NCBI GenBank assembly: GCA_032718475.1
Contig: JAUCBJ010008773.1
Span: 1 to 24,519 of the forward strand
Direction of reading: 5' to 3'
Source of the DNA: Nemertoderma westbladi
Taxonomy: Eukaryota; Xenacoelomorpha; Nemertodermatida; Nemertodermatidae
DNA: 24,519 nucleotides
Of this stretch, positions 1 through 8,931 are shown one piece after another. How positions within the stretch are numbered: the first letter of the stretch is position 1; each line of letters begins with the position of its first letter. The position numbers were made by a program, and so were the translations under genes. Below the pieces are notes generated by a model. It was not told where the DNA came from, made no database searches, and worked only from the letters and a program-made list of their open reading frames with translations.

Positions 1-465
1 GAACAAATGTTAGGTTATCGATATCTTGTCTTTCGGAAACGCAAATCGCCTTGGTAGATTCCTTGACTTTGGTCAGAACATCACCGTTGAAAGTGTAGAT
101 GGAATGGAGGTTTCCACGAGGTTTCTCCGTTAGAAGATCCCTAAGTAATTCTGAGCGGAAGGGGGTTAGATGTTCAGTTACGTACATCTTTTGTCAGTCT
201 ATCCGGGTGCGATAGAATGTGACCCTTTCTTAACGCTTGTATCCTCGTCCCGTTACCTACAAATCGGATCAGTAGAGCACGAACTTTTGGTTTATTTCCA
301 CGAGGATCTGAAACTTCAGACTTGTCGCGTAATTTGCCTATCCGATGATAGACATCCAGGTTCCATTCGGGGATAGTTAAATCGTTTAGGATAGATAGAA
401 GTTTCGAACGTTCCTCGACTACAGTACTCGATTCTGGAAGACCATGGATTATAATGTATCGATCG
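1..465 (-). pseudogene. LINE ORF1p-like RRM protein, broken, runs off the left edge
   Basis: Read on the minus strand, about 455-187 encodes a segment beginning IIIHGLPES, then VYHRIGK and ALLIRF. After a one-base shift near 183-188 it continues to position 1 with YVTEHLTPFRSELL and a tail containing IYTFNGD. The order strand (HGLPES), helix, strand (HRIGK), strand (LLIRF), helix, strand (VTEHLTP) is the RNA-recognition-like fold of the nucleic-acid chaperone encoded by ORF1 of many LINEs (L1 ORF1/transposase_22-like and CR1-like). That protein coats the element RNA in a cytoplasmic RNP. Upstream in the same frame there is a stop and no start or coiled coil is visible, so the N-terminus is lost or lies in another frame. 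It sits in the intron downstream of the host exon at 780-1005. Family-level identification is fairly sure; the LINE clade is not resolved. Confidence 0.6.
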
Positions 466-534
466 GATTAGAACTTGTATCAAATTCCAAATCCTATTTT
501 TACAAGAATACCCTGACATTTGCCTGACATTTCA

Positions 535-594
535 GCGCCCCTGGGTGAGTGCGCACGGGGGATCACCCCCCCCCCCCCCCTCGCTACGCCTCTG
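535..594 (-). other. Transposon-terminus-like sequence with a poly-C/G run
   Basis: On the minus strand this begins CAGAGGCGTAGCGAGG and runs into a 15-bp G tract (C tract at 566-580 on the plus strand), then GTGCGCACTCACCCAGGGGCG. A CAG-start with a GGCGTAGC core followed by a G run resembles termini of invertebrate DNA transposons or their MITEs. The partner terminus would lie left of the window, so this is a resemblance only. Confidence 0.25.
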
Positions 595-779
595 TGTGAA
601 ACTATTTCGAAACAAGGTTGTGAACGGTTGGTAAATATTGGAGACAATGTAAAAGTAGAGTAGACTGATGCCCTGCAGCATGTGATGAAGCTCGTTCTAA
701 ATTTGCATTACTTTCTACGACGTTCTGGTATCCTTCAATTCGTGTAGGCCGCGACTACAGTTGTACAGTATTTGATTAC

Positions 780-1005
780 CTGTTGGGATCTGTTAGATCA
801 ATAACTAGTGTTCTCTTTGAATCTGTCTTTGATATCGGCTGTGGTGTTGACACTGAACCTTTAGCACCGTTACTTTCCTGTATCTCGGTGTTGCTTACAG
901 TGGTTCGATCGCCATCAATGCGTTCGGAGGGAACGTGATCACGCTGGACAATGTTCCTTGTTTCATCGTCGTGAGAAAGTTGCAGTTGACTTTTGTCCCA
1001 TTGAA
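780..1005 (-). CDS. Host coiled-coil gene, exon D (internal, 226 nt)
   Basis: The exon is preceded by a pyrimidine-rich acceptor (CAATTTCTAG) and followed by the donor AACAG|GTAATC. It holds 2 nt + 74 open codons + 2 nt. The first codon is completed by the last G of exon C (2385), so the phases agree. The peptide starts WDKSQLQLSHDDETRN and becomes polar and low complexity (SNGAKGSVSTPQPISKTDSK), ending LVIDLTDPN. This looks like a flexible tail following the coiled-coil exons. It ends in phase 2, so at least one more exon should follow at lower coordinates. None is convincing between 779 and 595, and 1-594 is transposon, so the next exon probably lies outside the window. I do not recognise the gene. 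Confidence 0.6.
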
Positions 1006-1162
1006 CTAGAAATTGAACGACTTGTATTTAATGATAAAATTTTGGTTTACAATAATGCGAAGTTTAACTAAAATTGGCGAATAACTGCATAACTTCATCT
1101 TCACAGTTCGAGAACATTGGCAAGTCAAACCTCAAGAGTTTTAAAAAAATGGTAACAATTTC
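1006..1162. other. Start of intron-3 end segment, no gene seen
   Basis: AT-rich stretch between the minisatellite and exon D. On the minus strand it supplies the splice acceptor region of exon D. Nothing else is recognisable. Confidence 0.4.
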
Positions 1163-2182
1163 ACCCCGGCGAAGATAACTCTCCTCCCTATTGAGAATAA
1201 CCCTCCAGCCTGGTGAGAATAACTATCCACCCTGGTGACAAAAATTATCCACCCTGGTGAAAATAACTCTCCACCCTGGTGTGAATAACTTTCCACCCTG
1301 GAGGGAATATATTCCACGCATGTGGGTATAACTTTTCACCCTGTTGGTAATAACTTTCCACTCTGGTGGTAATAAATTCCGCCCCGGTGGGAATAACTCT
1401 CGACCCGGGTGAGAATAACTCTCGACCCGGGTGAGAATAACTCTCGACCCGGGTGAGAATAACTCTCGACCCTGGTGAGAATAACTATCCACCCTGGTGA
1501 GAAAAATTATCCACCCTGGTGAGAATAACTCCCCACCCTGATGGGAATAAATTCCACCCGGATGGGAATATCTTTCCACCCTGGTGGGAATAACTTTCCA
1601 CCCTGGAGGGAATATATTTCACGCATGTGCGTATAACTTTCCACTCTGATGGGAATAACTTTCCACTCTTGTGGTAATAAATTCCGCCCCGGTGGGAATA
1701 AATCTCGACCCTAGTGAGAATAACTCTCCACCCGGGTGAGAAAAATGATCCACCCCGGTGAGAATAACTTTCCACCCGGGTGTGAATAACTTTCCACCCT
1801 GGTGAGAATAACTTTCCACCCTGGTGAGAATAACTGTCCACCCTGGTGAGAATAACTCTCGACCCTGGCGGGAATAAATTCCACCGGGATGGGAATATCT
1901 TTCCATCCGGGTGGGAAGAACTTTCCACCTTGGGGGAATATCTTTCCATCCGGGTGGGAATATCTTTCCATCGGGAATATCTTTCCATCCGGAACCGGGT
2001 GGGAATATCTTTCCACCCGAGTGTCAACATCTTTCCACCCGATTGTCAACATCTTTCCACCCGGGTGGGAATATCTTTCCATCCGGGTGGGAATATCTTT
2101 CCATCCCATCCGAGTGGGAATATCTTTCCATCCGAGTGGGAATATCTTTCCATCCCATCCGAGTGGGAATATCTTTCCACCA
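1163..2182. repeat. 22-bp minisatellite, about 46 degenerate units
   Basis: The repeat unit is close to CCACCCTGGTGAGAATAACT plus two bases, 22 bp long. Because 22 is not a multiple of three, three units (66 bp) return to frame. This is why overlapping open frames of up to 181 residues with a periodic SYSH/KLFSP/ILT pattern run through the minus strand; these are not genes. Variants are zoned. GACCCGGGTGAGAATAACTC units cluster at 1390-1470, CCACCCTGGTGAGAATAACT units dominate the middle, and CCATCCGGGTGGGAATATCT units fill 1890-2180, as expected from local unequal exchange or slippage. The array lies in intron 3 (2384-1006) of the host gene. Confidence 0.9.
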
Positions 2183-2384
2183 GCTTCCCTCTCGTAATTA
2201 ATTTCATACTATAGTTGTTATTCCGGTACTGTACCTACTTTAACTACTACATCTTTAGTGTCAGCTTTCGTGTTGGTAATATAAGCGTGATGTTTAGGAG
2301 TATCCTGCGAAGCTCACAGAGAGATACTGTAGATCCAGCACTAGGCCTGGTAATCTTTTATAGTGTTTAAAGTCTACTTTCTAC

Positions 2385-2514
2385 CTTGTATGTTCGCTTT
2401 TTCTTCTATTAGTTTTCGAATTTGTGCTTGGAATGCATGTTGTTTCTTCATAAGATCTTGATTGATTTTCTCTAATCTATTGTAAGTGCTTTGTAGAGCT
2501 TCGAAGTCGGCGCC
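2385..2514 (-). CDS. Host coiled-coil gene, exon C (internal, 130 nt)
   Basis: Acceptor TTCCAAATAG| at 2515-2516 and donor ACAAG|GTAGAAAG at 2385/2384. The exon starts in phase 0, matching the phase-0 end of exon B, and ends in phase 1, matching exon D. Its 43 codons read GADFEALQSTYNRLEKINQD, then LMKKQHAFQAQIRKLIEEKA. Hydrophobic residues fall at a/d-like positions in a Lys/Glu/Gln-rich background, typical of a parallel coiled coil. There are no stops and codon use is ordinary. The alternative, a chance open stretch, is made unlikely by the phase agreement with both neighbours. Confidence 0.72.
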
Positions 2515-2627
2515 CTATTTGGAAAACGATGGAATTAATAACCAATACTGTACCGATACTGTATAAAAAAAAAGTAATAAATACGCAAACCGTATGGATT
2601 CCATTTAATCGTGGCTGTCATTTTTAT

Positions 2628-2890
2628 CTATCTATAATCGGCATTCTGCATTGAAGCTGGATTAAGAAAGCCATACCTTGTTATCGACAAAAACAACTCC
2701 CTCCCTGTCCCCGATGACTTTCGAGAGATTATCATTATATCCAAAGCCAGTATCCTATACGGGGGATACTGGATACCTCCACCATGGTTATTATTTTCGT
2801 TCATGCTGCCAAACCCGGGCACTCAGGCGCGGGGAGCCGGGCACCGGTTGGTACTCACGACCTAACCAATACCCTGCAAACTGGAGGCGG
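2628..2890 (-). mobile_element. Short SINE- or LINE-derived element with (TAGA)n tail
   Basis: Minus-strand 2690-2628 reads CAGCTTCAATGCAGAATGCC-GATT and runs into a TAGA repeat. The same 24-base stretch with three mismatches forms the end of the LINE 3' UTR at 16151-16200 (CAGCTGCAATGCAGCATGCC-GATC, then TAG repeats). A shared 3' terminus followed by a different short-repeat tail is what SINE/LINE partners or two related LINE copies show. The GC-rich 5' part (2800-2890) has no tRNA A/B boxes that I can defend, so class and 5' boundary are uncertain. It sits in intron 2 of the host gene. Confidence 0.4.
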
Positions 2891-2969
2891 CTCTGTTTAA
2901 GTGAGATACTGTACTATCATAACTTATTCACAATATTCCTGTTATACTGTATATCTACTGTATGTCTAT

Positions 2970-2989
2970 CCCCCCCCCCCCCCCCCCCC
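2970..2989. repeat. Poly-C tract, 20 bp
   Basis: Uninterrupted C run just downstream (in gene sense) of the exon B donor, inside intron 2. On the transcribed minus strand it is a G20 run. Confidence 0.9.
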
Positions 2990-3010
2990 TCATTACCCTC
3001 ATTACCCTAC

Positions 3011-3204
3011 CTGCTGTGTTCCTCTCAGTTCCTGTGATCTCACTTTATCTCGTAGTTTAATTACCGATTCCTTTAATTGTAGGACAATCTTAGAATCTTC
3101 TGGGCTGTAATTCGTATCATTGTTTTGTTGTCTCCCCTCTTGTATTTTTTGAGTCAATTCAAATGTTAGATTCTCATTTTCGTATTTCAGTTTTTCTATA
3201 ATAT
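3011..3204 (-). CDS. Host coiled-coil gene, exon B (internal, 194 nt)
   Basis: Acceptor ATTAAATTTAG| ends at 3205; donor CAGCAG|GTAGGG begins at 3010. The exon is 2 nt + 64 codons, so it takes the phase-1 G of exon A and ends in phase 0 for exon C. The peptide includes IIEKLKYENENLTFELTQKI and IVLQLKESVIKLRDKVRSQE, two clear coiled-coil stretches separated by a polar linker (NNDTNYSPEDSK). A second AG nine bases inside (ATTATAG at 3196-3195) would remove exactly three codons and keep phase, so a NAGN9NAG-type alternative acceptor is possible. No family assignment is made. Confidence 0.72.
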
Positions 3205-3301
3205 CTAAATTTAATGTGCGGTGTTAATAATAATTAAATAGATTGATAAGAGCGGCTCCAAAGCGCTGAAATTTAAAATCATCTGAATATTTAATGTTAC
3301 T

Positions 3302-3583
3302 ACAACTACTACACTACTACTACTAGGTCGAGCGAACTCAGACAGTGGAAATGAGATCCTTCCAGGCTTCCCGCGATTCTACTACTACTACTAGGTCGAG
3401 CGAACTCGGACAGTGGAAATGAGATCCTTCCAGGCTTCCCGACTCTACTACTACTACTACTAGGTCGAGCGAACTCGGACAGTGGAAATGAGATCCTTCC
3501 AGGCTTCCCGATTCTACTACTACTACTAGGTCGAGCGAACTCGGACAGTGGAAATGAGATCCTTCCAGGCTTCCCGATTCTAC
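3302..3583. repeat. 66-bp satellite array 1 (4 units)
   Basis: Each unit is (TAC)n-TAGGTCGAGCGAACTCGGAC followed by AGTGGAAATGAGATCCTTCC and AGGCTTCCCGATTC. Unit length is about 64-70 bp, the variation coming from the number of triplets. Same family as the arrays at 4757 and 7497. In minus sense each unit reads as the C-terminal codons and TAG tail of a LINE. It lies in intron 1 of the host gene. Confidence 0.92.
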
Positions 3584-4756
3584 TTGTAAAAGCTTTTGCG
3601 GATATAATTAGCCATTTTTCTCCGCAATATACCGTGTAGGTATTTTAGCGGACATAACAAGCAATTTCTACCCGCTATGTCTGCATGTGTGCTTTAGCGG
3701 ACATAAAAAGCCATTTTTCCGCAATGCGCATAATACTCTAAAGACTGGAGCTCAGATGACGACATCAATCAGCTGTGTCTACGTGGAGCTTTTTACGTGG
3801 AGCTTTTGGTTCTTTGTTCGGCTCAGCCAATTCAGCCAATCAGGGCGATTTTCATTTTATGTGTGCTTTAGCCTTATGTAAACCGTGCTAGGCAAGTCAG
3901 TGTTAGTGTTTATCTTTTCCAAGCAGCAGAACACCGGCTTGGAAATCTTCTGTGCTTCTGTAGAAGTTTCAGACTTTAGCCAGAACATTAGATGGCTTGG
4001 ATTATCGAAACGTAAAACTATTACCAAAACATATCATATCAAACTAACACACCACACCTAATTAACTGCCCTACTGCATACTGCATTATTTTGCTTCTGT
4101 TATTAATTGCTGTTATTTGTTGATGTATATTCTGATATATTTGGAGAATATCGATGAATAATCATAAAACCCTAATCTTCTTGATTACTGAAGGTTAGAG
4201 TAACATGTTACCGGTAGCAACTGCGACTTACATTAAAATGGTTTTTGTGTGAATTAAATGCTATTTCATAATCCCTACATGTATCAGTTGCTATCCCCCT
4301 TATATATGATCAAATTCAGTGACTGTCGGCAGATCAGTGTGAAGTAGTGTGAAGTCGTGTGAGGTAGTGTGATTGGTAATAAAGCATCTCCTAAAGAATG
4401 CGCCTTTTACGAAACTCAGTAGCCATCTAGTTGTGATTAGTATAAGTCATAACTCTGTTTTTATACTTAAAGCGCCACGTCCTAAAGGAACTGTTAATAT
4501 TTCCCCGAAAGTAAATATATTGTCAGAGATTATATAGTAACGATCAATCGAATAATACAGTAGGTCATTAACGCAATAATAAGTCCAAGCTCCCGAATCC
4601 AGTCTCCCTTAACAGTGGGTGAATGATCGCGCATAGACTGGCTTCGGCTAATGTTATTTCAGTGTAATAAATAATTGTTATCGGCTAAAGTCAATTTATT
4701 AAATTAGAAGACACCTAAAATTGGCAGGTTAAACTGCTAAAGGTCTAAAAGCGCGA
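3584..4756. repeat. Segmental duplication spacer, copy 1
   Basis: This 1.17-kb block starts CTTGTAAAAGCTTTTGCGG and recurs at 5492-5896 plus 6350-6454 and again at 6455-7496 with very few changes. It contains two closely spaced CCAAT motifs (3828-3843, GCCAATTCAGCCAATCAGG), a small cluster of GTGTGAAGT-type repeats at 4338-4372, and AT-rich sequence. The short open frames in it (for example 64 codons at 3687) are not conserved coding units. I see no gene, RNA or transposon termini. Confidence 0.75.
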
Positions 4757-5491
4757 ACACTACTACTACTACTAGGTCGAGCAAACTCGGACAGTGGAAA
4801 TGAGATCCTTCCAGGCTTCCCGACTCTACTACTACTACTAGGTCGAGCGAACTCGGACAGTGGAAATGAGATCCTTCCAGGCTTCCCGATTCTACTACTA
4901 CTACTAGGTCGAGCGAACTCGGACAGTGAAAATGAGATCCTTCCAGGCTTCCCGCGACTCTACTACTACTACTAGGTCGAGCGAACTCGGGCAGTGGAAA
5001 TGAGATCCTTCCAGGCTTCCCAACTCTACTACTAATACTAGGTCGAGCGAACTCGGACAGTGGAAATGAGATCCTTTCAGGCTTCCCGACTCTACTACTA
5101 CCACTAGGTCGAGCGAACTCGGACAGTGGAAATGAGATCCTTCCAGGCTTCCCGACTCTACTACTACTACTAGGTCGAGCGAACTTGGACAGTGGAAATG
5201 AGATCCTTCCAGGCTTCCCGATTCTACTACTACCACTAGGTCGAGCGAACTCGGACAGTGGAAATGAGATCCTTCCAGGCTTCCCGATTCTACTACTACC
5301 ACTAGGTCGAGCGAACTCGGACAGTGGAAATGAGATCCTTCCAGGCTTCCCGACTCTACTACTACTACTAGGTCGAGCGAACTCGGACAGTGGAAATGAG
5401 ATCCTTCCAGGCTTCCCGATTCTACTACTACTACTAGGTCGAGCGAACTCGGACAGTGGAAATGAGATCCTTCCAGGCTTCCCGATTCTAC
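4757..5491. repeat. 66-bp satellite array 2 (11 units)
   Basis: Eleven copies of the TAC/GGTCGAGCGAACTCGG unit. The first unit has GAGCAAACTC, the third has ACAGTGAAAATG and the fourth has GGGCAGTGG. These same variants occur in the same order at the start of array 3, showing that the duplication extends into the arrays. Its right end joins CTTGTAAAAGC exactly as array 1 does. The 222-residue open frame on the minus strand and the 120-residue one on the plus strand are by-products of the triplet-multiple unit length. Confidence 0.92.
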
Positions 5492-5896
5492 TTGTAAAAG
5501 CTTTTGCGGATATAATAAGCCATTTTTCTCCGCAATATACCGTGTAGGTATTTTAGCGGACATAACAAGCAATTTCTACCCGCTATGTCTGCATGTGTGC
5601 TTTAGCGGACATAAAAAGCCATTTTGCCGCAATGCGCATAATACTCTAAAGACTGGAGCTCAGATGACGACATCAATCAGCTGTGTCTACGTGGAGCTTT
5701 TTACGTGGAGCTTTTGGTTCTTTGTTCGGCTCAGCCAATTCAGCCAATCAGGGCGATTTTCATTTTATGTGTGCTTTAGCCTTATGTAAACCGTGCTAGG
5801 CAAGTCAGTGTTAGTGTTTATCTTTTCCAAGCAGCAGAACACCGGCTTGGAAATCTTCTGTGCTTCTGTAGAAGTTTCAGACTTTAGCCAGAACAG
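5492..5896. repeat. Segmental duplication spacer, copy 2 (left part)
   Basis: Near-identical to 3584-3988. It stops at AGCCAGAACA, where foreign sequence enters. The remaining homologous piece resumes at 6350 with TTAGATGGCTTGG and ends near 6454 inside TTTTGCT, where it is joined to copy 3. Confidence 0.85.
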
Positions 5897-6349
5897 TCAG
5901 GGGTTAACCTACTTAAATATTGCTCTTTTTCAAGAGACCAGGGTAATCCATGGTTTTTTCAGTAAAATGTATTTAATTTCGTTAGTATTGTTTTTATTTT
6001 TTCTTTTTCTATTTTTTCCAATGGTCAAACTGGATATTTTCTCTTACTTTGAACCAATTATTTTAAATTTAATGTTCTTTTTAATTTTCTTCAACATTCC
6101 TTGTGTAATTTTAATTTTAATTTCAATTTCAATATTCTTTTTTTCACATTAAAACTAATTATGGACCACCATAAGTGCTATATGCCTGGTAGGTATCCTC
6201 TCCCTCGAACCATATAATGTATCTTATATCACAATTACAATATTTTACTTATATTTAGTAAATGTATTTCGTGTATAATTTTGTATTAATATCTGTTGCT
6301 TTGTTTTTTTTTTTTAATTTGATTTCATGTTAATAAATAAAAATAAATT
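5897..6349 (+). mobile_element. ~453-bp AT-rich insertion with A-rich end
   Basis: Copies 1 and 3 of the spacer read AGAACATTAGATGG without interruption (3986 and 6722), so they act as empty sites for this insertion. The inserted DNA is strongly T-rich, then carries a distinctive block (GGACCACCATAAGTGCTATA, 6163-6182) and ends in A-rich AATAAATAAAAATAAA, like a retroposed 3' end on the plus strand. No clear target duplication is visible. The 119-codon open frame across its left junction (5793-6152) is hydrophobic and low complexity and starts in the duplicated spacer, so I do not call it a gene. Confidence 0.5.
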
Positions 6350-6454
6350 AGATGGCTTGGATTATCGAAACGTAAAACTATTACCAAAACATATCATATC
6401 AAACTAACACACCACACCTAATTAACTGCCCTACTGCATACTGCATTATTTTGC
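6350..6454. repeat. Segmental duplication spacer, copy 2 (right part)
   Basis: Matches 3988-4092 (TTAGATGGCTTGGATTATCG to the TTTTGCT end). Its right end is a junction to copy 3 (GCCGCAATGCGC) with TTTTGC-like microhomology, consistent with a tandem duplication breakpoint. Confidence 0.8.
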
Positions 6455-7496
6455 TGCCGCAATGCGCATAATACTCTAAAGACTGGAGCTCAGATGACGA
6501 CATCAATCAGCTGTGTCTACGTGGAGCTTTTTACGTGGAGCTTTTGGTTCTTTGTTCGGCTCAGCCAATTCAGCCAATCAGGGCGATTTTCATTTTATGT
6601 GTGCTTTAGCCTTATGTAAACCGTGCTAGGCAAGTCAGTGTTAGTGTTTATCTTTTCCAAGCAGCAGAACACCGGCTTGGAAATCTTCTGTGCTTCTGTA
6701 GAAGTTTCAGACTTTAGCCGGAACATTAGATGGCTTGGATTATCGAAACGTAAAACTATTACCAAAACATATCATATCAAACTAACACACCACACCTAAT
6801 TAACTGCCCTACTGCATACTGCATTATTTTGCTTCTGTTATTAATTGCTGTTATTTGTTGATGTATATTCTGATATATTTGGAGAATATCGATGAATAAT
6901 CATAAAACCCTAATCTTCTTGATTACTGAAGGTTAGAGTAACATGTTACCGGTAGCAACTGCGACTTACATTAAAATGGTTTTTGTGTGAATTAAATGCT
7001 ATTTCATAATCCCTACATGTATCAGTTGCTATCCCCCTTATATATGATCAAATTCAGTGACTGTCGGCAGATCAGTGTGAAGTAGTGTGAAGTCGTGTGA
7101 GGTAGTGTGATTGGTAATAAAGCATCTCCTAAAGAATGCGCCTTTTACGAAACTCAGTAGCCATCTAGTTGTGATTAGTATAAGTCATAACTCTGTTTTT
7201 ATACTTAAAGCGCCACGTCCTAAAGGAACTGTTAATATTTCCCCGAAAGTAAATATATTGTCAGAGATTATATAGTAACGATCAATCGAATAATACAGTA
7301 GGTCTACAACGCAATAATAAGTCCAAGCTCCCGAATCCAGTCTCCCTTAACAGTGGGTGAATGATCGCGCATAGACTGGCTTCGGCTAATGTTATTTCAG
7401 TGTAATAAATAATTGTTATCGGCTAAAGTCAATTTATTAAATTAGAAGACACCTAAAATTGGCAGGTTAAACTGCTAAAGGTCTAAAAGCGCGAAC
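6455..7496. repeat. Segmental duplication spacer, copy 3
   Basis: Collinear with about 3716-4756, including the paired CCAAT motifs (6560-6578), the GTGTGAAGT cluster and the lead-in GCGCGAACAC to the next satellite array. Differences from copy 1 are few (for example TAGGTCATTAACG versus TAGGTCTACAACG near 7300), implying a recent duplication. Confidence 0.85.
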
Positions 7497-8625
7497 ACTA
7501 CTACTACTACTAGGTCGAGCAAACTCGGACAGTGGAAATGAGATCCTTCCAGGCTTCCCGACTCTACTACTACTACTAGGTCGAGCGAACTCGGACAGTG
7601 GAAATGAGATCCTTCCAGGCTTCCCGATTCTACTACTACTACTAGGTCGAGCGAACTCGGACAGTGAAAATGAGATCTTTCCAGGCTTCCCGCGACTCTA
7701 CTACTACTACTAGGTCGAGCGAACTCGGGCAGTGGAAATGAGATCCTTCCAGGCTTCCCGATTCTACAACTACTACTAGGTCGAGCGAACTCGGACAGTG
7801 GAAATGAGATCCTTCCAGGCTTCCCGATTCTACTACTACCACTAGGTCGAGCGAACTCGGACAGTGGAAATGAGATCCTTCCAGGCTTCCCGACTCTACT
7901 ACTACTACTAGGTCGAGCGAACTCGGACAGTGGAAATGAGATCCTTCCAGGCTTCCCGATTCTATTACTACCACTAGGTCGAGCGAACTCGGACAGTGGA
8001 AATGAGATCCTTCCAGGCTTCTCGATTCTACAACTACTACTAGGTCGAGCGAACTCGGACAGTGGAAATGAGATCCTTCCAGGCTTCCTGATTCTACTAC
8101 TACTACTAGGTCGAGCGAACTCGGACAGTGGAAATAAGATCCTTCCAGGCTTCCCGATTCTACTACTACTACTAGGTCGAGCGAACTCGGACAGTGGAAA
8201 TGAGATCCTTCCAGGCTTCCCGATTCTACTACTACTACTAGGTCGAGCGAACTCGGACAGTGGAAATGAGATCCTTCCAGGCTTCCCTATTCTTCTACTA
8301 CTACTACTAGGTCGAGCGAACTCGGACAGTGGAAATGAGATCCTTCCAGGCTTCCCGATTCTACTATTACTACTAGGTCGAGCGAACTCAGACAGTGGAA
8401 ATGAGATCCTTCCAGGCTTCCCGATTCTACTACTACTACTAGGTCGAGCGAACTCGGACAGTGGAAATGAGATCCTTCCAGGCTTCCCGATTCTACTACT
8501 ACTACTACTAGGTCGAGCGAACTCGGACAGTGGAAATGAGATCTTTCCAGGCTTCCCGACTCTACTACTACTACTAGGTCGAGCGAACTCGGATAGTGGA
8601 AATGAGATCCTTCCAGGCTTCCAGA
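7497..8625. repeat. 66-bp satellite array 3 (17 units)
   Basis: Seventeen copies of the same unit, bordered on the right by CAGACCCCCACATGC. Minus-strand units read GGGAAGCCTGGAAGGATCTC, then ATTTCCACTGTCCGAGTTCG and CTCGACC(TAG)n. The 385-codon minus-strand open frame repeats GKPGRISFPLSEFARPSSSS and switches register where a unit length differs; this is satellite, not a gene. Located in intron 1 of the host gene. Confidence 0.93.
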
Positions 8626-8931
8626 CCCCCACATGCTTTGGGGACAGTCAACCTATATAACAGTATATTGTGGGAACTTGACTCAAATCTCGGCGAATTA
8701 ACAATGTTAATTTTTCAATTACCAAAAAGGGGCAGGTTTCATTGGCACGATATTCTAACCAAAACAATAATTTAATCAACATTCAAATATTAAAGAAAGT
8801 GTAACATTATTACCAGTGAACTATTACAATAATATCTGAGCTGCTCAGTAAGTATTATTTGAGTAATAAGAACGTTGTTAAATTAGATTAATTTATAAAT
8901 ATAACTGTCACTGTTTCCTCAGCCGACTAAC
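8626..8931. other. Intron-1 start segment, no gene seen
   Basis: AT-rich sequence between satellite array 3 and the donor of exon A. No repeat, open frame or RNA signal is recognisable. Confidence 0.5.

Noticed and set aside
595-779. Possible next host exon after exon D
   Set aside because: Open stretches after AG sites there meet stops or run into the transposon end without a good donor.
1223-2214. Multiple overlapping frames of 95-181 codons in the minisatellite
   Set aside because: All derive from the 22-bp repeat, present on both strands and in several frames; no start context or neighbouring exon phase fits.
2800-2890. tRNA-derived SINE head
   Set aside because: GC-rich and hairpin-prone, but no A or B box matches well enough to call.
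3687-3881. 64-codon frame present in duplicate (also 5595-5789)
   Set aside because: Identity reflects the segmental duplication, not coding constraint; it has no recognisable features.
4904-5572. 222-codon minus-strand frame and similar frames in arrays 2 and 3 (385, 110, 115 codons)
   Set aside because: They only repeat the satellite unit, which is usually a multiple of three; frames switch wherever a unit has an extra base.
5793-6152. 119-codon hydrophobic frame
   Set aside because: It starts in the duplicated spacer and crosses an insertion junction; the hydrophobicity comes from a T-rich sequence.
3302-8625. CRISPR-like regular spacing
   Set aside because: Units are contiguous with no unique spacers, in a eukaryotic context.
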